This document shows positions 42,327 through 50,434 of a stretch of 64,000 nt of DNA, one piece after another. The notes beneath the pieces are model-generated. The model was not told the DNA's origin. It searched no databases and saw only the letters and a list, made by a program, of their open reading frames with translations. The stretch spans positions 6,397,285 through 6,461,284 of the forward strand of contig NZ_KB910518.1 in assembly GCF_000374185.1 (NCBI RefSeq), written 5' to 3'. The stretch's first letter is position 1. Every line of letters starts with the position of its first letter. Both the position numbers and the translations under genes were made by a program. The stretch is from Paenibacillus sp. HW567 (GTDB lineage Bacteria > Bacillota > Bacilli > Paenibacillales > Paenibacillaceae).

Positions 42327-42884
42327 ATGGATACTGTGGGATATGCCCAGGAAATTGTCAATGAGCTGCAGCGCTCGGTCTCGCAGCTTGACGCGGCGGA
42401 GGCAGAGCGGATGGCGGAGCTGCTTCAGCGCGGGGGCAAGGTATTCGTTGCCGGAGCAGGCCGCTCGGGCCTGATGGGCCGGGCATTCGCCATGCGGCTG
42501 ATGCATGCCGGGAAGGAGGCCTACGTCGTCGGCGAGACGGTGACGCCCGGCATCACTGCAGGCGATGTGCTGGTGCTTGGCACCGGCTCCGGCGAGACGG
42601 CAAGCCTCTTGTCCATGGCTGGAAAAGCCAAGGCAGTGGGAGCCGCCGTTGTGGCCGTGACGATTTCCCCGGAGTCGTCTATAGGACGGCTGGCTGATCT
42701 GATCGTCCGGCTGCCGGGCGCAACCAAAGAACAGGCGGACGGCGGCCAGATCACCATCCAGCCGATGGCCTCGCTGTTCGAGCAGACCCTGCTGCTGTTC
42801 TATGATGCCGTAATCCTGCGGATTATGGAAAAGACCGGACAGACGTCCACGCGGATGTTCGGCAAGCATGCCAATCTGGAATAA
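42327..42884 (+). CDS. hxlB: 6-phospho-3-hexuloisomerase
   Basis: 185 residues, one SIS (sugar isomerase) domain. It converts 3-hexulose 6-phosphate to fructose 6-phosphate. Typical segments are VFVAGAGRSGLMGRAFAMRL near 36-55 and VLVLGTGSGETASLLSMAGKAK near 75-95. The C-terminal EQTLLLFYDAVILRIMEK carries the conserved glutamate. It is six bases after hxlA in one operon, as in B. subtilis. Confidence 0.96.
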   Translation: MDTVGYAQEIVNELQRSVSQLDAAEAERMAELLQRGGKVFVAGAGRSGLMGRAFAMRLMHAGKEAYVVGETVTPGITAGDVLVLGTGSGETASLLSMAGKAKAVGAAVVAVTISPESSIGRLADLIVRLPGATKEQADGGQITIQPMASLFEQTLLLFYDAVILRIMEKTGQTSTRMFGKHANLE

Positions 42885-42889
42885 CATAA

Positions 42890-42925
42890 GACAGCGCCTG
42901 TCCGGGAGAAGGGACAGGCGCTGTC
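42890..42925 (+). terminator. Hairpin after hxlAB
   Basis: Perfect 14-bp stem (GACAGCGCCTGTCC and its complement) with an 8-base loop. The following tract is only moderately T-rich. Confidence 0.7.
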
Positions 42926-43028
42926 TGTATGTGCGGCTTGGCGAAGCTTGGGTGTAGCTCTGTCCGCGCCATGTGCGTTCCCTGAGCATTCTGTAGTATG
43001 ATTAGGAATGAAAGGGGGCCGCTTCAAC

Positions 43029-43403
43029 TTGGCGACGGAGATTAAGGACCGCATTAACCTGAAGGAAATCAACTGTGAGAAGGAACTTACGCTTGCTGTC
43101 ATTGGCGGGAAGTGGAAGCTGATTATTCTGTGGCATCTGGGTCTGGAAGGGACCAAACGCTTCAGTGAGCTTAAGAAGCTGATTCCCCACATCACACAGA
43201 AAATGCTGACGAATCAGCTTCGTGAGCTGGAGGAGGATCAGCTTGTATTCAGACAAGTATATGCGGAGGTTCCGCCGAGAGTAGAATACTCATTGACGGA
43301 CTATGGGCAAAGTCTGCTTCCTGTGCTGCGCATGATGTATGACTGGGGCAAAAACTACGGTGAGAATGTCATCTGGAAGGACATCCCTCCAGGTGAAAGA
43401 TAG
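43029..43403 (+). CDS. hxlR: HxlR transcriptional activator of hxlAB
   Basis: 124 residues from TTG 43029, eleven bases after AAGGGGG; ATG 43008 (131 residues) is the alternative. The sequence closely follows B. subtilis HxlR: NCEKELTLAVIGGKWKLIILWHLG, with the conserved Cys, a winged helix, and VPPRVEYSLT in the wing. HxlR activates hxlAB in response to formaldehyde. Here it lies downstream of hxlAB instead of divergent to it, and an apparent operator occurs before both hxlA and the next gene. Confidence 0.92.
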   Translation: MATEIKDRINLKEINCEKELTLAVIGGKWKLIILWHLGLEGTKRFSELKKLIPHITQKMLTNQLRELEEDQLVFRQVYAEVPPRVEYSLTDYGQSLLPVLRMMYDWGKNYGENVIWKDIPPGER

Positions 43404-43492
43404 CAAGCGATTAGCATTGCTCATATTGAGAGTATCCGCAGGCAAAGTACGTTACAAAATTGTGCCTGCTTTCTTTTTGTATCCAACTGGGT

Positions 43493-43527
43493 TACACTAT
43501 GTACGAAACTTACTAAAAGATATTAAA
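43493..43527 (+). promoter_or_regulatory. Second copy of the candidate HxlR operator
   Basis: TACACTATGTAC then ACTTACTAAAAGATATTAAA, matching the hxlA upstream block with a one-base shift. It sits about 70 bases before the old yellow enzyme start. Confidence 0.55.
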
Positions 43528-43564
43528 TATTTCAGTTTGTTCTATATAGGAGGAATTCAAGACG

Positions 43565-44701
43565 ATGTCAACAACAGATTACAGTCCACTATTGGACTCG
43601 TTCCGGTTCGCAAGCGGTATCTCCTTGAAAAACCGAGTGGTTATGGCTCCCATGACCAACTTCTCCTCAAATGAGGAAGGTGAGGTAACCGGGCCGGAGT
43701 TGGAATACTATATCCGCCGTTCCAAAGGTGTCGGTATGGTGATTACTGCCTGTGTATACGTAACTCGCGGAGGCAAGGGGTTCCCGGGCGAATTCGGTGC
43801 TGACCGCGACGAGCTGATTCCGAGCCTGCGGCAGCTAGCCGATGCCATCAAGGGCGAAGGCGCGAAGGCGGTTCTGCAAATATTCCATGGCGGACGCCAG
43901 TCGCCGCCGGCGCTGCTGCTTGACGGACAGACCGTCAGTGCAAGCGATGTTCCGGCCGAGCTGCCGGGCGGCGGGCACGGACCCGTTCCGCGTGCGCTGA
44001 CCGGTGAAGAAATCGAAGGCATTATCGCTGATTTCGCTGCGGCCACACGCCGGGCGATTGAAGCCGGATTTGACGGCGTGGAGATTCATGGTGCGAACGG
44101 CTATCTGCTGCAGCAGTTTTTCTCCCCGCATTCCAACACACGCGATGACCGCTGGGGCGGAGATTTGCAGAAGCGCCTGGCGTTCCCGCTGGCCGTTCTG
44201 CGTGCAGTGAAAGACGCGGTGAAATCGCATGCGGCATCACCGTTTCTTGTGGGCTACCGCTTTTCTCCCGAAGAACCGGAGACACCCGGGATTACGATGG
44301 CCGAAACCTTTGCGCTTGTAGATGCGCTCAAAGAGGAAGGGCTTGATTATCTCCATGTCTCTCTTCAGGAGTTATGGTCACTGCCCCGGCGCGGAACTGA
44401 TGACAGCCGTCCACGGATTGAGCAAATCGTTGACCGCGCGGGCAGCGGACTGCCAGTGATCGGTGTAGGTTCCTTATATACTGCTGACGACGCGCTCAAA
44501 GGTCTGGATAGCGGAATCAGCCTGGTGGCTCTGGGCCGCCCGTTGCTGATCGAACCGGATTTCGTGCAGAAGATCGCTGAAGGCCGGGCCGGCGAAATTG
44601 AGACCGAACTCGACCTTTCTGCCCAAAGTGCGCTGGTTATCCCTGATCCGCTATGGGGCGCTTTGATTCACACTGGAGGCTGGATACCTACCAAGGGATA
44701 A
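43565..44701 (+). CDS. NADH-dependent flavin oxidoreductase (old yellow enzyme family)
   Basis: 378 residues, an FMN-binding TIM barrel. Motifs are VVMAPMTNFSS near 20-30, FHGGRQSP near 105, and the active-site HxxN pair in EIHGANGYLLQQF near 175. SPHSNTRDDRWGG, IGVGSLY and VALGRPLL follow toward the FMN phosphate site. It reduces activated C=C bonds of reactive electrophiles. It most resembles the YqiG-type branch. AGGAGG precedes the ATG. An HxlR-type box upstream and an HxlR-type regulator downstream suggest induction by electrophiles or aldehydes. Confidence 0.92.
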   Translation: MSTTDYSPLLDSFRFASGISLKNRVVMAPMTNFSSNEEGEVTGPELEYYIRRSKGVGMVITACVYVTRGGKGFPGEFGADRDELIPSLRQLADAIKGEGAKAVLQIFHGGRQSPPALLLDGQTVSASDVPAELPGGGHGPVPRALTGEEIEGIIADFAAATRRAIEAGFDGVEIHGANGYLLQQFFSPHSNTRDDRWGGDLQKRLAFPLAVLRAVKDAVKSHAASPFLVGYRFSPEEPETPGITMAETFALVDALKEEGLDYLHVSLQELWSLPRRGTDDSRPRIEQIVDRAGSGLPVIGVGSLYTADDALKGLDSGISLVALGRPLLIEPDFVQKIAEGRAGEIETELDLSAQSALVIPDPLWGALIHTGGWIPTKG

Positions 44702-44733
44702 GCGCCTGCTCTGATGAACGAATATATCATGAC

Positions 44734-44786
44734 AAATAACCTCAGATTGCCGATAAATTAGGGCAATTTGAGGTTATTTCTCTTTA
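44734..44786 (+). terminator. Terminator of the old yellow enzyme gene
   Basis: AAATAACCTCA/TGAGGTTATTT with an inner ATTGCC/GGCAAT stem, then CTCTTT. Confidence 0.8.
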
Positions 44787-44796
44787 GTTTCCAATT

Positions 44797-44832
44797 ATGT
44801 ATGATACAATTGTATTATTTAATCATATACAT
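44797..44832. promoter_or_regulatory. Palindromic operator region before second HxlR-type gene
   Basis: Perfect palindrome ATACAATTGTAT (44804-44815), nested in an imperfect outer repeat ATGTATGAT...ATCATATACAT. Autoregulation by the downstream HxlR-type protein is likely but inferred. Confidence 0.5.
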
Positions 44833-44859
44833 ATTTAGGGAAAAAGGAGTTCGGAGACT

Positions 44860-45258
44860 ATGAATACACAGAGAATCAGCGAAGCATCCGGCCCGATTGG
44901 CAGCCCTTGTTCACTCCAGAATACCATTGAGCTGATTGGCGGCAAATGGAAAGGTATTCTGCTCTACCATCTGATCGGCGGTCCGCAGCGCTTCAATGAA
45001 ATACGCAGATTGTGCCCGGAGATCACCCAGCGGATGCTCGCTATTCAGCTCAGAGATCTGGAGCGTGATGGTCTGGTTCACCGCAAGGTATATCCGCAGG
45101 TCCCCCGGAAGGTGGAATATTCTCTAACAGAGTGGGGCAGAGGGCTGGAGACAGCTCTTCTGAACATCAAAAGCTGGGGAGAAGCTTACCAGGAGGAGTT
45201 CTCCAAGGATCTTCCGCAGCCACTGGAAGCGCCCGCATCGGCTTCCTCTAATAAATAG
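44860..45258 (+). CDS. HxlR-family transcriptional regulator (YodB-like)
   Basis: 132 residues. Cys19 begins the family motif CSLQNTIELIGGKWKGILLYHL. The winged helix (RFNEIRRLCPEITQRMLAIQLRDLERDGLV) and wing (VPRKVEYSLTEWG) follow, then a C-terminal Pro/Ala/Ser tail. A second cysteine sits in the recognition region. AAAGGAG lies upstream of the ATG. The gene is near an old yellow enzyme, a common partner of electrophile-sensing HxlR/YodB regulators. Confidence 0.9.
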   Translation: MNTQRISEASGPIGSPCSLQNTIELIGGKWKGILLYHLIGGPQRFNEIRRLCPEITQRMLAIQLRDLERDGLVHRKVYPQVPRKVEYSLTEWGRGLETALLNIKSWGEAYQEEFSKDLPQPLEAPASASSNK

Positions 45259-45342
45259 TCTTCCGGAACGGACGCTAACATCCCCGGAGGGCAGCTTTTT
45301 GTGCTCAAATAGTAAGAAAGCATAATTTATAATTCACGCTGA

Positions 45343-45415
45343 AACGGACACCGCCCTTTTAAGGACGGCATAGCCGTTTCTGCTTAACGCATGCAGTGCA
45401 GAGGCAGTGTCCGTT
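45343..45415. repeat. Branched inverted repeat after pepT
   Basis: Outer arms AACGGACAC and GTGTCCGTT (extended by CGCC/GGC) enclose two smaller hairpins, ACGGC-ATA-GCCGT and CTGC...GCAG. It touches the pepT stop. It lacks a T tract, so it is not a standard terminator. Confidence 0.6.
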
Positions 45416-46648
45416 CTAGGCCTTTTGCTCCGTCAGCTTGGCAATCTCGACAATAACCTGAACGGCTTTCAGCATATCATCTACAGAGGCATATTCAAAT
45501 TTGCCGTGGAAGTTCTCGCCCCCGGTAAAAATATTCGGTGTAGGCAATCCCATATAGGATAGCTGCGAGCCATCCGTGCCGCCGCGGATCGGGCGAATTA
45601 CCGGCGTAATGCCGAGATTGTTCATCGCTTCCTCGGCGACGCCGACAATGTGGCGCACCGGCTCGATTTTTTCCCGCATGTTATAGTATTGATCCTTCAT
45701 GTCCAGCACTATATTCTCCGCTCCGTAGGTGGACTGGAACTCCTCTACAATTGCAGTGACATACGCCTTGCGTTTCTCGAAGGACTCGCGGTCGAAGTCG
45801 CGGATGATATACTGCAGCTTGCTGTGCTCCGCGGTCCCCTGCATCGAGATCAGGTGGTAAAAGCCCTCATAGCCGTCTGTGAATTCCGGTGCCTCGCCGG
45901 ACGGCAGTCTATGGTGGAAGGCCATGGCGATTTTGGCGGAGTGAATCATCTTGCCTTTGGCGGTTCCGGGATGCACATTTACCCCTTTGAAGCTGATTTT
46001 GACACCGGCGGCATTGAAGCTTTCATACTCCAACTCTCCAAGCGGTCCACCGTCAACGGTGTATGCGTGGGAAGCGCCGAAGCGGGCAACATCGAATTTA
46101 TGCGGTCCGCGTCCGATTTCCTCATCGGGGGTAAAAGCGACTCTGATCTTGCCGTGCTTGATTTCCGGATGCTCCAGCAGATAAGCCATAGCGGTCATGA
46201 TCTCAGCAATTCCCGACTTGTTATCTGCACCCAGCAGAGTAGTTCCGTCTGTTGTAATCAGGGTATGCCCTTTATAATGGGGCAGCTCGGGGAAGCTTTC
46301 CGTGGAGAGCACGATATTCAGCGCCTTGTTAAGAACAATATCCTTCCCGTCATAGTTCTCGACGATTTGGGGATTTACACCCTTGCCGGTGAAATCAGTC
46401 GCGGTGTCCAGATGCGCCAGAAAACCGATGGTCGGAACCTCCTTGTCAGTGTTGGCAGGCAGTGTAGCCATGACATAAGCATGCTCGTCCACCGCAACTT
46501 CTGTTAACCCTAGCGCTTGCAGCTCCTCAACCAGCTTGCGGGCCAGATCCATCTGCCCCGGCGTGGAGGGACAATGGTCGTTGTCCTCGTTCGACTGGGT
46601 ATCTATCTTTACATACGAAATGAAGCGTTCTATCAGCTCTTCTCTCAT
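45416..46648 (-). CDS. pepT: Peptidase T (aminotripeptidase)
   Basis: 410 residues from ATG 46648; the GTG at 46651 is equally possible after GGAG. An M20-family dizinc peptidase that removes the N-terminal residue of tripeptides in the cytosol. Zinc and catalytic motifs are GFLAHLDTATD near 75-85, TTLLGADNKSGIAEI near 138, FTPDEEIGRG near 172, YTVDGGPLGELE near 194 and GGTDGSQLS near 350. The dimerisation insert lies between about 205 and 315. It is 93 bases downstream of the sortase gene on the same strand. Confidence 0.96.
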   Translation of the reverse strand: MREELIERFISYVKIDTQSNEDNDHCPSTPGQMDLARKLVEELQALGLTEVAVDEHAYVMATLPANTDKEVPTIGFLAHLDTATDFTGKGVNPQIVENYDGKDIVLNKALNIVLSTESFPELPHYKGHTLITTDGTTLLGADNKSGIAEIMTAMAYLLEHPEIKHGKIRVAFTPDEEIGRGPHKFDVARFGASHAYTVDGGPLGELEYESFNAAGVKISFKGVNVHPGTAKGKMIHSAKIAMAFHHRLPSGEAPEFTDGYEGFYHLISMQGTAEHSKLQYIIRDFDRESFEKRKAYVTAIVEEFQSTYGAENIVLDMKDQYYNMREKIEPVRHIVGVAEEAMNNLGITPVIRPIRGGTDGSQLSYMGLPTPNIFTGGENFHGKFEYASVDDMLKAVQVIVEIAKLTEQKA

Positions 46649-46741
46649 CACAGGTCATCTCCTCAATATCATCGTATATCTATATTATCACTTTCTATTC
46701 AATGTCTCATCCCTTACCCCAATTTCTGGACAAAATACGGC

Positions 46742-47407
46742 TTATGGCCGCAGGGACGGCGAAAGCGGCTCCCTGCGGAGCAAAGATGCCGTGAGCAGAT
46801 AGCGGTCAGGCGCGGAGCCGATGAAGGTGAACGGGTAGCAGGTGATCAGCGTCAGGACAGGTTCGGTGCTCTGGCGGATGGCTCCCCGGGCATCCCCGTC
46901 TACAATGGCGCTTCCTGTAACGGTATAGATGAATTTTCCTTCAGCGGACTCCACTTCAATGAGATCATCCTTCACTAAATCGCCCAAACCACGGAACACA
47001 GTGTCACGGTGACCGGCCAGCACGCTGTTGCCTTTCGCGCCAATATCAGCGCTTCCTTCATAATGGCCAGCCCCCTTCTTGAGCTGTGGACGCTCCGTCC
47101 CCTCCAGAATTGCAATCCTCCGGTCCAGCTTGGGAAAATAAATCTCTCCAATAATCTCGCCCTCTGTGTAAGCTGATTTTAATGTATTCTTCTCTTTGGA
47201 AGGGGTGACCATTCCGGCAGGCAGCGGGGTTTCTTCTTCAGGGACGGTGAGGCGCGAGGCTTCCTCCCTCTTTTTCTCCCAATTCTGCAGGGCATGGCGG
47301 GCTTCGGCAGGCGCCTTGAGAATCTGAAAGACGGAATAGAGCAGCAAGCACAAAGAGAGTATGAGGATCAGCTTCACGGCAATGGACAGACCGGAAAACT
47401 TACTCAT
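46742..47407 (-). CDS. srtD: Class D sortase
   Basis: 221 residues. An N-terminal membrane anchor (about 8-28), a linker, and a sortase beta-barrel from about 80. The active site is complete: His in LAGHRDT near 133, Cys in TLITCYPF near 190 and Arg in PDRYLL near 203. Class D sortases cleave LPxTA-like signals and join the protein to cell-wall peptides. The gene directly upstream encodes a protein ending in LPDTA, its probable dedicated substrate. Confidence 0.9.
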   Translation of the reverse strand: MSKFSGLSIAVKLILILSLCLLLYSVFQILKAPAEARHALQNWEKKREEASRLTVPEEETPLPAGMVTPSKEKNTLKSAYTEGEIIGEIYFPKLDRRIAILEGTERPQLKKGAGHYEGSADIGAKGNSVLAGHRDTVFRGLGDLVKDDLIEVESAEGKFIYTVTGSAIVDGDARGAIRQSTEPVLTLITCYPFTFIGSAPDRYLLTASLLRREPLSPSLRP

Positions 47408-47438
47408 ACTCTCTCCTCCAAACTATAGTAAAGTGGCC

Positions 47439-48455
47439 TTACTTCTTGGAGTTCAGTCTGCGCAGGATGATGATACTGACAATGGCTACGGCTAAGCTGA
47501 GCAGAATCAGGTTATACCAAGGCTCAGCGGTATCCGGCAGCCGGCCGTCTCCAGGCGCAGCAAGCGGAAGCTCATCATCGGGCAGTGTTACCCCGGTATC
47601 CGGCGAAGGCGAAGGCGCACTGCCATTCGTGGCCGCTCCTGTACCCGGTGAGGCCGATGGATCATCGCCGCCAAGCGGAACAGGCGGATCTGTTACGGTA
47701 ACTACAGCAGCACCCGGCGGGGCTGTTACAGCAGGCGAAGCGGACGGTATAACCGCTGTTCCCGGTACCTGGCTGTAAGGCGGCGAATCCGTTGGTGCAG
47801 GCGAGGCAGGCGGAGTTGCACCCGGTGAAGCCGACGGAACAGGCGTAGCTGAAGCCGTAGGAGCTGCGCTTGGTGAAGCTGACGGCCCAGGTGTAGCCGA
47901 AGCCGTAGGCGTCGCACCCGGTGAAGCTGATGGAGCAGGTGTAACTGGAGCTGTTGGAGTAGCACCCGGTGTAGCCGATGGGCCAGGTGTAGCTGATGCG
48001 GAGAAATCAAAGGCTACGCTGGTAGTCTTCGCCTGATATTCGTTGCCGGCCTCGGGCGGAAAGGTTACATTCATTTGAATGGTCTCCTGTTCCTCTCCGG
48101 CCAGCGTACCGACAGCCACCCGGCCCTCCGCCTCGCTCATCACTCCTGAATAGAGGATTACTCCCTCTTTTTGCAGGGTCATTTGCAGAATATTATACAA
48201 TTCTACGTCTCCGGACAGGAATTTGAAGTCCACATAGTAGTCGAACTGCTCATTGCCTTCATTAATTACCGTATATTCCGAGGTCGTTGTATCTCCCGGC
48301 TGCATATTGTGCATCTTTGCGGTGCTGGTTGTATGCGAATTTACTGTGAGCTTTATCGTATCCTCTGCACTTACTCCCCCGGCATGCCAGATGACTCCCG
48401 CCAGAACGATCAGAACATACAAACCTATAATAGCCTTGTGGTATTTCCTACTCAC
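47439..48455 (-). CDS. Cell-wall-anchored surface protein with LPDTA sorting signal
   Basis: 338 residues from GTG 48455, six bases after AAAGGAG. A signal peptide occupies about 1-30. A beta domain at about 31-150 (KLTVNSHTTSTAKMHNMQPGDTTTSEYTV) looks like a TasA/camelysin-type fold. A Pro/Ser/Ala/Thr/Gly-rich stalk spans about 155-300 with repeated TPGPSASPGA units. The sorting signal LPDTA at about 305 is followed by a hydrophobic segment and RRLNSKK. LPDTA is the kind of motif used by class D sortase, which is encoded 31 bases downstream. Confidence 0.85.
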   Translation of the reverse strand: MSRKYHKAIIGLYVLIVLAGVIWHAGGVSAEDTIKLTVNSHTTSTAKMHNMQPGDTTTSEYTVINEGNEQFDYYVDFKFLSGDVELYNILQMTLQKEGVILYSGVMSEAEGRVAVGTLAGEEQETIQMNVTFPPEAGNEYQAKTTSVAFDFSASATPGPSATPGATPTAPVTPAPSASPGATPTASATPGPSASPSAAPTASATPVPSASPGATPPASPAPTDSPPYSQVPGTAVIPSASPAVTAPPGAAVVTVTDPPVPLGGDDPSASPGTGAATNGSAPSPSPDTGVTLPDDELPLAAPGDGRLPDTAEPWYNLILLSLAVAIVSIIILRRLNSKK

Positions 48456-48828
48456 TATCCCGCTCCTTTCTTCTGGGAAGTCTCTCCGCCACCCGGCAGA
48501 ATTTCGGCATAATCCTCACTGAACACGGCTGTTTGCTCGCATCCTGTCGAATAAAGTAGTTTTTTACAGGACCACTATTATCTTTGGTGCGCCCGAAGAA
48601 AATTAAGGCAGGTAAACAGCCAAAGTTATGTTCGTTATAACGAATAACTTCAGTATAATCAAAATTGTGGATAAAGAAAAATAGAATAAATCATGTATAT
48701 TGTTCAAAATAAGGCGTGTATATGATCTGAATCCAGATTACTTCTGATTAGCTCCCGAATTCTAATTATTTCTCTATTTTCAATGGTCAGAATCGTATTT
48801 TATTAAGAACGTTATCCTTATTATGCCC
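48456..48828. other. AT-rich intergenic region upstream of the LPDTA/sortase operon
   Basis: No gene supported. It must contain the minus-strand promoter of the LPDTA gene, but I cannot pick a clear -35/-10 pair. A CCTGT/ACAGG repeat flanks a TTTTTT run near 48540-48573. Confidence 0.5.
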
Positions 48829-48899
48829 ACAAAAAAAGCAAGGGGATTATGAGCCGGAACGGAATCCATCCGCTTCCGGGCCTCCACAATCTCCTTGCT
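48829..48899 (-). terminator. Terminator of the LLM oxidoreductase gene
   Basis: On the minus strand AGCAAGGAGAT pairs with ATCCCCTTGCT around an inner CCGGAA/TTCCGG hairpin, followed by TTTTTTT. Confidence 0.8.
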
Positions 48900-48966
48900 G
48901 TGTACAAACCATTGTATAGCTCATTTCACTTAGTCTAGCTAACCCAGCCCAGCCTAACCCAGCCGT

Positions 48967-49980
48967 TTAGCTTTCCTTGATTAGCTCCGCTACAAGCTCA
49001 TAGGAATGGATGCGGGCGGAGTGGTCATAGACCTGCGAAGCAATAATGAATTCGTCAGCATCTGTCTCCTGAACAATCTGCAGCAGCCGTTCCTTGATCC
49101 CATCCTTGTCTCCGGCTATGGAGTAGAGCTGCTTGCTCTGCACCAGAGCTTTTTCCTGCGGCGACCACAGACCGTCCATACTGTCCACGGGAGGCTGCAG
49201 CTTGCCGGTACGGCCGCGGATGATATTGAGGAATTGCTGCTGCTGCGAGGTGGCAAGCCAGCGGGCCTGGTCGGCTGTATCCGCAGCCGTAATGCCTAAT
49301 CCGACCATCACATGCGGCTTGTCGAGCGTCTCTGACGGCTTGAAGCTGCTGCGGTACAAATGCAGAGCCGGCAGCAGATAGTCAGGGGCGAAATGGCTGG
49401 CAAAAGCGAACGGCAGGCCGAGCTGGCCCGCAAGCTGGGCGCTGAATCCGCTGGAGCCGAGCAGCCAGATCGGGACGTTCAGCCCTTCGCCCGGAACTGC
49501 GCGCACGCCAAGCGGCCGTGAGCCGACTCCGTTAGGGTCGAAGTAGGCTCTGAGCTCGCTAAGCTGCTCGGGGAATTCGCTGCCGTCGCTGCCGAGACTG
49601 CGGCGCATGGCTCTTGCAGCAGCCTGGTCGGAGCCGGGGGCTCTGCCAAGGCCCAGGTCAATGCGGCCCGGATACAGCGATTCAAGTGTCCCGAATTGCT
49701 CGGCAATCATAAGCGGTGCATGGTTCGCGAGCATGATGCCTCCCGACCCGACGCGGATATGCTTGGTGCCCGCAGCCACATGGCCGATCACAAGCGAGGT
49801 GGCGGAGCTGGCAACGCCCGTCATATTATGATGCTCAGCGAGCCAGTAGCGGTGATAGCCCCACTCTTCGGCATGACGGGCCAAATCCAGCGTGTTATGA
49901 AAAGAATCCGCCGCTGTTCCGCCCTCCACAATTGGAGCCAGATCCAGCACGGAAACCGGAATGTCCTGCAATTTTTTCAC
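48967..49980 (-). CDS. LLM-class flavin-dependent oxidoreductase (luciferase-like)
   Basis: 337 residues from GTG 49980 after GGGAGGG. Bacterial luciferase-like TIM barrel. Characteristic segments are VLDLAPIVEGGT near 11-22, GYHRYWLAEHHNM near 40-52, IRVGSGGIMLANHAPL near 75-90 and PGRIDLGLGRAPGSD near 102-116. These match the 'MsnO8/YhbW' type of monooxygenase-like proteins, which use reduced FMN. The gene is monocistronic. The substrate is unknown. Confidence 0.92.
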   Translation of the reverse strand: MKKLQDIPVSVLDLAPIVEGGTAADSFHNTLDLARHAEEWGYHRYWLAEHHNMTGVASSATSLVIGHVAAGTKHIRVGSGGIMLANHAPLMIAEQFGTLESLYPGRIDLGLGRAPGSDQAAARAMRRSLGSDGSEFPEQLSELRAYFDPNGVGSRPLGVRAVPGEGLNVPIWLLGSSGFSAQLAGQLGLPFAFASHFAPDYLLPALHLYRSSFKPSETLDKPHVMVGLGITAADTADQARWLATSQQQQFLNIIRGRTGKLQPPVDSMDGLWSPQEKALVQSKQLYSIAGDKDGIKERLLQIVQETDADEFIIASQVYDHSARIHSYELVAELIKES

Positions 49981-50107
49981 GAATAATCCCTCCCAAATGG
50001 TTTTTTCATATCTATAAACAGTATTTGCAGTCCAGAAGTGATCAACCTCACAATTATAACATGAATTAATATTATTTACACACTTTAAGTAAGTGTGCGT
50101 TGATTGG

Positions 50108-50144
50108 AAAAAGGCTTGCTATAGTCCCTATTGATAGCCTTTTT
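50108..50144. terminator. Bidirectional terminator-like hairpin without an upstream gene
   Basis: AAAAAGGCT and AGCCTTTTT form a perfect 9-bp stem with A and T runs on both sides. It lies in the 454-bp gap between divergent genes (49981-50434). No other feature in that gap is convincing. Confidence 0.5.
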
Positions 50145-50434
50145 GGGGCTGGGGTATACGGAGGTTGGCACAAAGTACGAATAAATAACTGATGTGGAAC
50201 ATAGGAATGTGTGGTATTGGAAAGGCATGATCCTTGTAAAAATATAGAAATTAAAGTGCTATATTCATTGGAATTCGGCAATTCACGATAAAGAGAGAAG
50301 TCATTCAACTATGAAATTTGAAAAATCTATCAAGGGAGGTGATTCAGCCGGCAGACTGATGCAGGTCCATTAACACCGGGATTTAAGCAGAAGGAGAACA
50401 GTCTCTAAACCAATTAAAGGGGATGTATGAAAAG

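Noticed and set aside
41700..42989. 429-codon minus-strand frame over hxlA-hxlB
   Set aside because: hxlA and hxlB are unambiguous on the + strand. The frame is a shadow without start signals.
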